In this document: one piece after another, positions 31,728-38,606 of the stretch
How positions within the stretch are numbered: position 1 is the stretch's first letter
Layout: every line of letters begins with the position of its first letter
Virus record (IMG/VR): IMGVR_UViG_3300015360_002902
Location: 1 to 38,606 of that record
Strand: one strand, 5' to 3'
DNA: 38,606 nt
DNA from: a virus
The notes under the pieces: generated by a model
What the model was told of the DNA's origin: nothing
The model's database searches: none
Seen by the model: only the letters and a program-made list of their open reading frames with translations
Translations under genes and position numbers: made by a program

Positions 31728-32731
31728 GTGACAAAAGAACAAACAAACAACCTGTTGAGCTTGTAGCCACCTCGATGCAGGCAGAAGTGATCGTTGACAG
31801 CAACACGCAAAAGTTGCGTGAAATGCTCCCAGCTCACATCGACTGGGCACGGTTCCGGCGGATGGCCGTCGAGTGTGTGCGAAAGACGCCTAAGCTGAGG
31901 CAATGCACTGCAGTGAGTTTCATTAAAAGCGTGAGCGACGCCGCAAAGCATGGGCTTGAGATCGATGGTCTATTGGGTTCTGGATACATCGTCCCATATG
32001 GCGACGAAGCGCATTTTCTGCCGGGGTACAAGGGCTACCTTCAGCTCTGTCGTCGATCGCAGGAAGTCCTGCGGGTGAGTCATGGTGTCGTCCATGAAGT
32101 CGACGAATTTCGATACGCGCTTGGTGACGAACTATTTTGTCATCACACGCCTCGCGCTGAGACCGACGAAGATATCGCGGACCGTGCGATCAGATACATC
32201 TATGTGATTTTCAAGCTGGAGAACGGCGAAAAGCATATCAATGTCTGGCCGGTAGCTAAGATTCGGCGGCACATGGAAAAGTTCTCGCAGTCGTGGAGGT
32301 GGGCTGAAAGTGGCGACAAAAACAAAGGTGGCGGACGCCGGGACAGCACTTGGCACAACCACTTTGCAAAGATGGGCGTAAAGACGGTAATGATTGATTC
32401 GCTCTGTTCGGGGGAAGTGCCTATTTCACTCGAAGTCCAAAAGTACGCCGTCATTGACCGCAATCTCGACATGGGAATCGGCATCGATCCTCCCGCAGGT
32501 TCGGAGTTGCCTCGCTTTGCAGCGGATGCTGACGACCTGGCGGATCTCATGGAGGATCGTATTGCGATCGATTCGAAGCCTGTTGGGTCGACAATTCGTC
32601 CTCTAGCGGCAGGTTCAGTTCGGCAGGCTGATACTGTAGATGCGGCGCATGTGCGAACGGTCCCCAGCGCCAACGCTCGAGTTCAAGCTCGCTCGGATGA
32701 ATCCATGTACGGCGAAGAGGTGCCATTTTGA
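31724..32731 (+). CDS. recT: RecT-family single-strand annealing protein
   Basis: A 335-residue RecT/Bet-type protein. Diagnostic stretches are FIKSVSDAAKHGLEIDGLLGSGYIVPYGDEAHFLPGYKGYLQLCRRS and YIYVIFKLENGEKHINVWPVAKI. It coats single strands made by the exonuclease and anneals homologous ends. The C-terminal ~70 residues are Pro/Ser/Arg-rich and probably flexible. Starts in an ATGA overlap with the YqaJ gene and ends in a TTGA overlap with the clamp gene. Confidence 0.92.
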   Translation: MSDKRTNKQPVELVATSMQAEVIVDSNTQKLREMLPAHIDWARFRRMAVECVRKTPKLRQCTAVSFIKSVSDAAKHGLEIDGLLGSGYIVPYGDEAHFLPGYKGYLQLCRRSQEVLRVSHGVVHEVDEFRYALGDELFCHHTPRAETDEDIADRAIRYIYVIFKLENGEKHINVWPVAKIRRHMEKFSQSWRWAESGDKNKGGGRRDSTWHNHFAKMGVKTVMIDSLCSGEVPISLEVQKYAVIDRNLDMGIGIDPPAGSELPRFAADADDLADLMEDRIAIDSKPVGSTIRPLAAGSVRQADTVDAAHVRTVPSANARVQARSDESMYGEEVPF

Positions 32732-33846
32732 GCTGCCTGCAAATTCAAGTTGGAACCCTCGCAACGGCGATGGGATACCTAGCCCACTTTTCGGCTCGGG
32801 CTCGAGAGCGAGACATTGTTGAAATACGGAGTGACGGAAAGGGCTCTGTGGTCTTTGAAGTTCGGGACGGATTGCTATGCGGACGCTACAGCATTAGCGT
32901 GGATCTACCAGTGTTTCGTATTGTGATGTCGCTGAGCATTTTGTCAGGTGTGGCCAAGACGGCGGCCGACGATGCTGACGTATTCTTCGACTTTAGTGGC
33001 GGCAACCTAATTAAGGTCACCGCTGGAGAAGCGGCCTACCGTCTCAACCAACGCGTCCCAGGCAAAGAGGTCGAGGACGAATGGAAGATCCAGTCGATCG
33101 TCGACATCAGCGGACCGCTACTGCTTCATTCGGCCAAGATGGTTGCGCATGCAGTCGCGAAACGTGATGGTAGAGTGCCTGCGATGAGAGGTCTCTGCAT
33201 AGATGTTTCGGTGGAGCGTTTCTGCGTGGTTGCCACCGATGGCAGTCGGCTTGCCGTAGTAGAAAAGCGACGACCAGCGAGAAAGCCAGGAGAACCTGAA
33301 CTCGGTACAGGAAAGGCAATCATTCACCAAGATTTCTTAGCGTCATTTTTTGCCACGATTGAATCAGAGCAACCGGTGACCCTGCGTTTTTTCTCAAAGA
33401 CAGTCCAGGTGATCTGCAATCGGCGTTTTGCTCAATTCCCAACCATTGATGCGAGCTTTCCGCCGTGGAGGACCGTCGTCACGGATCAACTGGGCAGCGA
33501 GTCGCCTAAGGAAATAGCTACTACGGCTGGGAGTTTGGTAGCAGCCTTGCGGCAGGTCGTTCCGTTTACCGCAACCGAATCAAAAGCAGCAGTGTTGTCG
33601 TTTGAAGACGGAAAAGCGCATTTGGAAGTAAATAGCGACCAGTGCGGCGCGGCAAAGACAGAGATCATCACAAGCCGACTGGACGAATTCAGCACGGTTT
33701 GCATCGACGGAAAGTATTTAAGCGAAGCCCTTGGTGGGCTCAAACCAGACGAGGAAGTCATATGTCAGATTCGAGCAAATGCGAAGCCAGTAATGCTACT
33801 ATCCGGAAGATTCCGGGCAGTAATTATGCCAATGCAAGTCACTTAA
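32728..33846 (+). CDS. dnaN: DNA polymerase sliding clamp (beta subunit)
   Basis: A 372-residue beta clamp, the family's normal size (~366-390). The three-domain pattern is recognisable: MRGLCIDVSVERFCVVATDGSRLAVVE (the RGV..........A.TD..RLA landmark), FAQFPTIDASFPPW, and the C-terminal LLSGRFRAVIMPMQVT, which matches the usual MPMRL-type end. It encircles DNA and holds the polymerase. Phage clamps of the bacterial type are uncommon. It starts at TTG overlapping recT by TTGA. Confidence 0.9.
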   Translation: MSCLQIQVGTLATAMGYLAHFSARARERDIVEIRSDGKGSVVFEVRDGLLCGRYSISVDLPVFRIVMSLSILSGVAKTAADDADVFFDFSGGNLIKVTAGEAAYRLNQRVPGKEVEDEWKIQSIVDISGPLLLHSAKMVAHAVAKRDGRVPAMRGLCIDVSVERFCVVATDGSRLAVVEKRRPARKPGEPELGTGKAIIHQDFLASFFATIESEQPVTLRFFSKTVQVICNRRFAQFPTIDASFPPWRTVVTDQLGSESPKEIATTAGSLVAALRQVVPFTATESKAAVLSFEDGKAHLEVNSDQCGAAKTEIITSRLDEFSTVCIDGKYLSEALGGLKPDEEVICQIRANAKPVMLLSGRFRAVIMPMQVT

Positions 33847-34139
33847 ATCGTCCACAGAGACCTTTTCGGGTGATAGTGACGCGTATGTACAGACAGTGCC
33901 ATTTCCGATTCGCTAGTCCCACAAGCGTATGTGAGTACGTAAAGTTTACGGGCAGTGATGACGGTTATAAAACGATCGGACCGGCTGAGCCAACCTCCGC
34001 AGTCCCCGGTAGCAAGCTAAAGCTAGCCGTCCTAGCGAAGCGATTAGGTGAAGGCCGTGAACTCTGGCACGACAACGACGTCGTGTTGGAAGATCATTTA
34101 CGCAAACTACTGGAAGCAATCGAATGCACCCGCGAATGA
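33762..34139 (+). CDS. Hypothetical protein overlapping the clamp gene
   Basis: A 125-residue basic protein with start ATG 33762, GAGGAAG about five bases upstream, and 85 bases of overlap with the clamp gene. No motif is recognised; it contains CHFRFASPTSVCEYVKF and a C-terminal helix LEDHLRKLLEAIECT. ATG 33885 is an alternative that avoids the overlap but has a poor ribosome-binding site. It lies in the recombination operon and overlaps the RuvC-like gene by 16 bases. Confidence 0.55.
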   Translation: MSDSSKCEASNATIRKIPGSNYANASHLNRPQRPFRVIVTRMYRQCHFRFASPTSVCEYVKFTGSDDGYKTIGPAEPTSAVPGSKLKLAVLAKRLGEGRELWHDNDVVLEDHLRKLLEAIECTRE

Positions 34140-34615
34140 GAGTTCTTGGCATGGACTTGGCCACAAACACAGGGGTTGCGCATAGCGACGGAATGCTAGA
34201 AAAGTGGCGGCTGGACGTGCTTTGCACTAGCAATCATCCTGGCGCAAGGTTCTTGGCTCTCGGCCGCAAATTGCATGAGACATACCGAGTCAAGCCCTTC
34301 GACTATGTAGCTTATGAGATGGCAGCGATGGGCGCGAATAATCTCGCTACCAGGGCGTTTCACAGCCAGTTGCTCGGTGTGCTGTTCGCGTTTTGTGCCG
34401 ACATGAAGATCGTCATCTTGCCCGCGCTGAATATCAAAACGATCAAGAAGTTCGCGACGGGAAACGGCAACGCGGACAAGTCGATGATGCTAGCGGCGGC
34501 CGCGCGTGAAGGGCTCCAGCTCAACGGTGATAACGACTTGGCCGACGCCTTTTTTGTGTTACGACTGGCAGAGCAGAAGCTGCGTTTATCACGTTTAGAA
34601 TCGCCATCGAGGTAA
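34124..34615 (+). CDS. RuvC-like Holliday junction resolvase
   Basis: A 163-residue protein with a RuvC/RNase H fold: MRVLGMDLATNTGVAH places Asp11 in the first strand, YVAYE gives Glu65, and GDNDLADAFFVLRLAE holds Asp138 and Asp141. These four acidic residues form the catalytic site of RuvC-type resolvases. It would cut branched DNA before packaging or in recombination. ATG 34136 (ATGA overlap) is another possible start; ATG 34124 has GGAAG about seven bases ahead. Confidence 0.85.
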   Translation: MHPRMRVLGMDLATNTGVAHSDGMLEKWRLDVLCTSNHPGARFLALGRKLHETYRVKPFDYVAYEMAAMGANNLATRAFHSQLLGVLFAFCADMKIVILPALNIKTIKKFATGNGNADKSMMLAAAAREGLQLNGDNDLADAFFVLRLAEQKLRLSRLESPSR

Positions 34616-34617
34616 CC

Positions 34618-35484
34618 ATGTCGGATCCAATTGTAGAAGTGGGGCAGGACGAACTTTTGAAGCTGCGTGCGCTAGCTCAGCATCATCAGGAGATCGTCGA
34701 TCAGCAAAAGACGGTATCGCGATTGCATGATCGATGGCTGGCAGCGAAAGACGCATCCCTCGCGGCAAAAAAGACCTACGACGAAGCCGTAAATGAACTG
34801 AGGGATTGCATCGCCGAAGGGCCAGACTGCCAGTTAAAGTTGTTTGATACGCGTCCTATTCCAGACCAGGACTGGTCAAAGTTCCCGGTCGATCGGCTGG
34901 ATCTGACTGCGACGCTAAAGAAAAAGATTGCAGATGCCGAGATCAATACTGTAGGCCGACTGAAGGACGTCCTTGCTAGCCGTGATCCAGGGTTTCCTGA
35001 CGGGCTTGAAAAGGTCAAGGGGTTCACAGCCATCGTGATCGCGAAGCTTGACGCCGCTGTATCGAAGTTTGTGCTGGACGATGCAACGGCGGCTGCGAAG
35101 TCCATTGGAGTCGAAGAAGAATTTGACGGGTTGAGCAAAGGTGATCCGGGAAACAGCGGCCATTCGATCCAAGAGGGCCTCGACGAGGCCGAAGAGACAG
35201 ATCCGTTCTCCGACCAAGAAGCATTGGACGGACCCTGGGCGGACCAAATTCCCGCCAACCAAGTAGAGGCACTGGAGGATAGTAGCAGTGCGTCGTCACC
35301 CCAGGGGCGGGTGAAGCTAACGGTCGACGTGGCGAGAATGGAAAGCCTGGGGTTTGTTAAAGGTGCAGAATTCAGTGCTGATATGGTGGGTGACTCCGCC
35401 GTGATCACGCTGGAAAGCGGACAAGAGGTCTGTCTAACCGTCAATGAATTCATCGCACTGACTGCACAGGAAGCGACCGCCTAG
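34618..35484 (+). CDS. Recombination-operon protein with an RNAP alpha-CTD-like helix-hairpin-helix domain
   Basis: A 288-residue protein. Residues ~5-75 are a likely coiled coil. At ~90-152 it reads PVDRLDLTATLKKKIADAEI, then NTVGRLKDVLASRDPG, then LEKVKGFTAIVIAKLDAAV, which aligns closely with the bacterial alpha C-terminal domain ([20 protein letters not shown]..IGDL.......LLKTPNLGKKSL.EIK). Residues ~170-230 are acidic and disordered. The end (RVKLTVDVARMESLGFVKGAEFSADMVGDSAVITLESGQ) is a small beta domain. It is the last gene of the operon, followed by a terminator. It could interact with host RNA polymerase regulators or simply bind DNA. Confidence 0.6.
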   Translation: MSDPIVEVGQDELLKLRALAQHHQEIVDQQKTVSRLHDRWLAAKDASLAAKKTYDEAVNELRDCIAEGPDCQLKLFDTRPIPDQDWSKFPVDRLDLTATLKKKIADAEINTVGRLKDVLASRDPGFPDGLEKVKGFTAIVIAKLDAAVSKFVLDDATAAAKSIGVEEEFDGLSKGDPGNSGHSIQEGLDEAEETDPFSDQEALDGPWADQIPANQVEALEDSSSASSPQGRVKLTVDVARMESLGFVKGAEFSADMVGDSAVITLESGQEVCLTVNEFIALTAQEATA

Positions 35485-35515
35485 GCGAAATCGCTAATGC
35501 CGATGCTTCTATTCG

Positions 35516-35548
35516 ACACCCAGCGCAGGACGCTGGGTGTTCTCGTTT
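35516..35548 (+). terminator. Intrinsic terminator ending the recombination operon
   Basis: ACACCCAGCG (35516-35525) and CGCTGGGTGT (35531-35540) form a perfect 10-bp stem with a 5-base loop CAGGA, followed by TCTCGTTT. The T-tract is imperfect, but stem strength and position 32 bases after the last gene of the operon make a terminator likely. Confidence 0.75.
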
Positions 35549-35621
35549 GGGCGATGCACTGGAAAGCGAATCGGCAGAGTCGTGATATTGGCGTATCCAA
35601 ATCACACAACCAGGTGCAGCA

Positions 35622-35927
35622 ATGGTCGAGTTCCAGCATACGTTTTCCGCGAATGGATCAGTCGACTTTGAGTTGCCTGGCGGCGTCTTCGCACTGCAAG
35701 GAGTGTGCGGTACGTGGAACGGCTCGAGCCTTTCGCTGGATTCGTCCCTCAGTGGTGCGGAAGGAGAATTTGGGGCCGTGACGCAACCACCCGCTCATAC
35801 CGCCCCAGTTGCAATCACCGCAAATGCTGAGCCTCTGATATTGCCGGGAGGAAATACGATCAGGGTGACGTTGGCGAGTTATGGCGGCACGCCAGTGAAA
35901 GTCCTTGTCTCTCGGTGCGAATTCTAA
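35622..35927 (+). CDS. Small beta-type protein, probable tail-fibre region
   Basis: A 101-residue protein beginning MVEFQHTFSANGSVDFELPGGVFALQGVCGTWNGSSLSLDSSL, with beta-strand and turn-rich composition typical of short virion proteins. AGGTG precedes the start. A longer frame in another phase (35497-35781) looks like a shadow. It is the first gene after the terminator and is followed by the esterase-like fibre gene. Confidence 0.6.
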   Translation: MVEFQHTFSANGSVDFELPGGVFALQGVCGTWNGSSLSLDSSLSGAEGEFGAVTQPPAHTAPVAITANAEPLILPGGNTIRVTLASYGGTPVKVLVSRCEF

Positions 35928-35946
35928 GGAGGGTCAGTGGACCAAA

Positions 35947-37212
35947 ATGCCAATAACAGAAAACTTTGCCAGGTGTTTCGCGAGCGGGTTTGCGCGGTGG
36001 CTGTCGGGGTCTACCAATCCGGGCATCCCGAATTATTTTACGATCGTGTCGTTTGGAGAGAGTAATTCAGGCGGCGAAGTAGCTAATGCTAGTGCTACTG
36101 CCTGGGAACTTCTACCAAGACCAGAATTGCAGATACTTAATCTCAGCACGAGTTTGTATGCGCCACTGGATATCGGCACCAATAACAACCTTGGCCACTT
36201 TGGATTAGATTCGACAAAACATGCTTGGGAAAACGGACTGGCAAATCGCTGTCGGACTGGTTTTTTTGGCTCCAGCAGAATGGCCCTAGTGCAGACCGGA
36301 CAGGGTGGATCGAGACTCAATCAATGGGGCGCAGTGGGCGCGTACTGGTTAGCTTTTGTCGCTAGAACTAATGCCGCTTTGGCGTCGTCCGAAGATGATG
36401 GAAAGATAGCGGTATGGGTGACTTTCGGAATTAACGATATCCTCGCCGGAACAACAGACGCGGCATTCGAGGTTGGATTCACAGAGTTGTTGGGCAGAAT
36501 CAAAGCACAATTGCCCGGATGCAGAATCTATGTCTCCAAGTTGATGACAAACTCGGACCAGAAAATTGCATATAATCTAAAGATAGATGCAGTTGCAGCG
36601 GCAGATGTCGATGTCGTTGCGATTGACATTACTGGATTGACTACACAGGACACGCATCATTGGGATTACGCCAGTCAGAAGAATCTAGCAAACCGAATCT
36701 GTCGAGCCATGTCGTCCGATTTCTCCGGCCTTGGCCAGATTACATGGTCCAACTTTGTTGGCAGTAATGGTGAGTTTTCGACCACCGCCACTGCGAATGT
36801 TGCAGTATCCACTACTCCGATTGATAGCAGCGAACCATTCGCAGTTGTGGCCGGAGTCCCTAGCGTGAATGGTATTGTTGTCACACTGTCGTCAGATAGC
36901 GTGGCGAGACCCTGGGGAACTAATATCAATCGCGTGGCGGCGTGGTATTTATTTATAACTACAGGCATCTTGTACGGAGCTGTCGGGGCTGCTACAGCCG
37001 TGGTGCACGCCACGGGATTGCCAGCCACTGCGATTGTACGGGCGCAAAAATCAGGCAACGATATAGTGCTGCAAACGTCGATTGATGGCGGTGGTACTTG
37101 GGTGACAGCAACAACGTTAACAGGCGTTCTTTCCGGTGTTCCCAATGTATGGGTTAAAGTGCAATCATCGTCAATAGCAGTGGCGTCTATGGACGTTACG
37201 CTCGGATACTAA
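35947..37212 (+). CDS. SGNH-family esterase-like tail protein
   Basis: A 421-residue protein with an SGNH hydrolase domain (~30-260): FGESNSGG places the probable nucleophile Ser39, GQGGSRL supplies a block II Gly, FGIND gives Asn163, and TQDTHHWDYASQ gives Asp235 and His238. These enzymes remove acyl groups from polysaccharides or sialic acids. The C-terminal ~150 residues are a beta-rich segment with repeated IDSSEPFAVVAG..SVNGIVVTLSSD-type strands, plausible for surface binding. ATG 35947 follows AAGGAGG by ~13 bases; a closer GTG is in a different frame. It probably modifies the host's surface glycan during adsorption. Confidence 0.75.
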   Translation: MPITENFARCFASGFARWLSGSTNPGIPNYFTIVSFGESNSGGEVANASATAWELLPRPELQILNLSTSLYAPLDIGTNNNLGHFGLDSTKHAWENGLANRCRTGFFGSSRMALVQTGQGGSRLNQWGAVGAYWLAFVARTNAALASSEDDGKIAVWVTFGINDILAGTTDAAFEVGFTELLGRIKAQLPGCRIYVSKLMTNSDQKIAYNLKIDAVAAADVDVVAIDITGLTTQDTHHWDYASQKNLANRICRAMSSDFSGLGQITWSNFVGSNGEFSTTATANVAVSTTPIDSSEPFAVVAGVPSVNGIVVTLSSDSVARPWGTNINRVAAWYLFITTGILYGAVGAATAVVHATGLPATAIVRAQKSGNDIVLQTSIDGGGTWVTATTLTGVLSGVPNVWVKVQSSSIAVASMDVTLGY

Positions 37213-37244
37213 ACGAACTGACACAAAAGGCTAAGCTGACAAAG

Positions 37245-37757
37245 ATGAACTACGCACACCTTTTACCCTTACTTAACGAAAGCAAAACCGACGCAGAGAT
37301 TGCGGCGTACCTTGCCGAGTCGGTCAGTGTACCGAGTAGTCGAGGTCGACTTACTCATACTTGGGTCGCAGAAAATATATCATTAGCTGTGGCTGACGGT
37401 ATTTACAACGCGATCAACGCAGTCAGCACACCTTCTGCTTTGCGATATGTAACCGGTAATGGTATCGACACATCAGCGGTTTTGTGGAAACAACAGGCCG
37501 AAGCTGTAGCGGCAAGCAATGCATCCTTGGCGCCACTCTTGCCTGCACTGCGCGATTTTGAGTTGGCGATAATGCCACGTTGGCAAGTAGTTGGGATGAG
37601 CGAAGCACCGACAGCGGAAAGCGTTCACGAAGTGATCGAAACAGAAAAATTGCGAGTGATTAAATCGCAACTAGAAGACGATGCTACGGATCGGATGCAA
37701 ACGTACAGGGAAGCATTATCATCGTGGGATGGGAGCGGCAATGAGCCGGTGCTGTAA
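37245..37757 (+). CDS. Hypothetical fibre-region protein
   Basis: A 170-residue, mainly helical protein starting MNYAHLLPLLNESKTDAEIAAYLAESVSV, with a C-terminal coiled-coil-like end (ETEKLRVIKSQLEDDATDRMQTYREAL). No catalytic motif. It is translated between the esterase gene and the beta-solenoid gene and overlaps the latter by TAATG. A chaperone or base domain for the fibre is conceivable but unsupported. Confidence 0.6.
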   Translation: MNYAHLLPLLNESKTDAEIAAYLAESVSVPSSRGRLTHTWVAENISLAVADGIYNAINAVSTPSALRYVTGNGIDTSAVLWKQQAEAVAASNASLAPLLPALRDFELAIMPRWQVVGMSEAPTAESVHEVIETEKLRVIKSQLEDDATDRMQTYREALSSWDGSGNEPVL

Positions 37758-38606
37758 TGCCAACCGTATACCCAACAGTAGCCGGGCCCTACTCAACGCG
37801 ATCCTGGAATAATGACGCTACCGGAGCGGCTTATGGTGGGCCTCCGCTAGCAGGCGATATTGTGCTGTTCAACAATCTTGCAATCACGCAGGACCAAGAT
37901 ATCACAGTGGTCGAGATTTCCAATAGGGCAGGGACTACGGCGGTAGTGGGTGGGACTCTCGCAAACAGTAGCACGTGGGCCATTAACGCGAATATCACAG
38001 GTGGGTCAAGTACTTTTGCCACTTTAAGTGGTGCGGTGACCAGAGCAATAAACGGAAATGTAGTGGGCGGATCGGGTAGCAGCACACAAGTACTGATTGT
38101 CAGTGCCGGAACGCTTAATCTAACCGGCAACGTCACCGGTGGATCGGCTGCCGCAGCTCGGGGAGTCATGACTAGTGGATCGGCAAATTGCACGATTGTC
38201 GGTGAGATTTTTGCTGGAATCAGCGATGCGATAGCTCACCAAAGCACCGGCACTTTCACAATAAATCCGCCAAGCGGGTTGCTGCAAAGGTCAGGAACGT
38301 CTTTTATTCGAATGGCTGCCATTTCTGGACTGCTGGTAGTCAACGCAAACGTAACAGGGTCAGCCGCAACGTCGGGATCAACGATTCAGTTTATCAGCGG
38401 CAGGGTTTTCATAACCGGCAATGTCACGGGAGGCGGCGTTTCCGGTTCCGATGCGATTATTGGCACCGGCGTGGGAAACTCGATGACGATTGTTGGCAAT
38501 GTACTCGGCGGCACAATCGCCAATGCAAGAGCAATTGATTGGTCAACCGGAAGCTCAATCTACATCGCGGGAAACGTCACAGCCGGAGCAGACGCCATCG
38601 CGATAA
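37757..38606 (+). CDS. Beta-solenoid tail fibre-like protein, 3' end beyond the window
   Basis: Translation from ATG 37757 (TAATG overlap with the previous stop) stays open for at least 283 codons to the window edge. The sequence begins MPTVYPTVAGPYSTRSWNND and contains repeated blocks of the type GNVTGG (INGNVVGGSG, LTGNVTGGSA, ITGNVTGGGV, IVGNVLGGTI, IAGNVTAG), with Asn/Gly at turns and Ile/Val strands. This is the layout of a parallel beta-solenoid, common in receptor-binding tail proteins. It is partial at the 3' side, so the total size is unknown. Confidence 0.75.
   Translation, partial: MPTVYPTVAGPYSTRSWNNDATGAAYGGPPLAGDIVLFNNLAITQDQDITVVEISNRAGTTAVVGGTLANSSTWAINANITGGSSTFATLSGAVTRAINGNVVGGSGSSTQVLIVSAGTLNLTGNVTGGSAAAARGVMTSGSANCTIVGEIFAGISDAIAHQSTGTFTINPPSGLLQRSGTSFIRMAAISGLLVVNANVTGSAATSGSTIQFISGRVFITGNVTGGGVSGSDAIIGTGVGNSMTIVGNVLGGTIANARAIDWSTGSSIYIAGNVTAGADAIAI

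Noticed and set aside
35937-36065. A 42-codon GTG frame with an excellent AAGGAGG ribosome-binding site
   Set aside because: It lies wholly within the start of the SGNH gene in another frame and shows no recognisable feature; the Shine-Dalgarno more likely serves the esterase ATG despite long spacing.

Overview
The window is a stretch of a double-stranded DNA tailed phage or prophage genome with long non-contractile-tail (siphovirus) architecture. Nearly all genes lie on the plus strand, many overlap by ATGA or TAATG, and the gene order portal - head morphogenesis - protease - capsid - connectors - tail tube - tail assembly chaperones - tape measure - tail tip is the classic late order. The host cannot be proven from the sequence. 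The moderate GC content, a 35-bp GC-rich repeat that resembles (from memory, not searched) repeats in Rhodopirellula-type genomes, and many virion genes without familiar relatives make a planctomycete host a reasonable but tentative guess. No terminase, integrase, tRNA, CRISPR array or recognisable endolysin is visible, so the window is probably part of a longer genome.

Layout. 1-563: non-coding leader with a promoter-like site, a palindrome and a strong hairpin. 564-2843: portal protein whose C-terminus carries a HAD phosphatase-like domain and a 2H phosphoesterase-like domain. 2957-6124: a block with its own strong extended -10 promoter (csrA, a Rad50/SMC-like ATPase, small unknowns, a DUF1643 protein, a small membrane protein) that interrupts the head genes. 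6215-10905: head module (MuF-like protein, prohead protease with probable scaffold region, HK97-fold capsid, probable decoration protein). 10994-15268: connector, neck and tail-tube genes. 15355-16202: tail assembly chaperone pair joined by a predicted -1 ribosomal frameshift (GGGAAAC directly before TAA, then an 11-bp perfect stem). 16209-22981: tape measure and tail-tip proteins, interrupted by one minus-strand gene with a signal/anchor sequence. 22947-27095: four genes chained by short overlaps (glycosyltransferase, methyltransferase, PD-(D/E)XK nuclease-like protein, SNF2 helicase).

27427-30730: a winged-helix/excisionase-like protein, a small nucleotidyltransferase-fold protein bracketed by the 35-bp perfect direct repeat, a small unknown, a heavily structured intergenic element, a replication initiator or helicase-loader-like protein and DnaB. 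30739-35484: a second promoter drives a recombination and replication operon: YqaJ exonuclease, RecT annealing protein, a phage-encoded beta sliding clamp, a small unknown, a RuvC-like resolvase and a protein with an RNA polymerase alpha-CTD-like helix-hairpin-helix domain, ending in a terminator. 35622-38606: receptor-binding or tail-fibre genes including an SGNH esterase-like protein and a beta-solenoid protein cut by the window end.

Functional reading: the early genes copy and recombine the genome with a largely self-supplied kit (DnaB, clamp, YqaJ/RecT, RuvC), while the late genes build the virion. Two intrinsic terminators inside the late region, after the capsid/decoration genes and after the tail tube genes, could set protein stoichiometry. 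The most unusual points are the portal-HAD-2H fusion, the well supported frameshift element, the repeat-bracketed nucleotidyltransferase, the nested structured element before the replication genes, and two separate alpha-CTD-like proteins.
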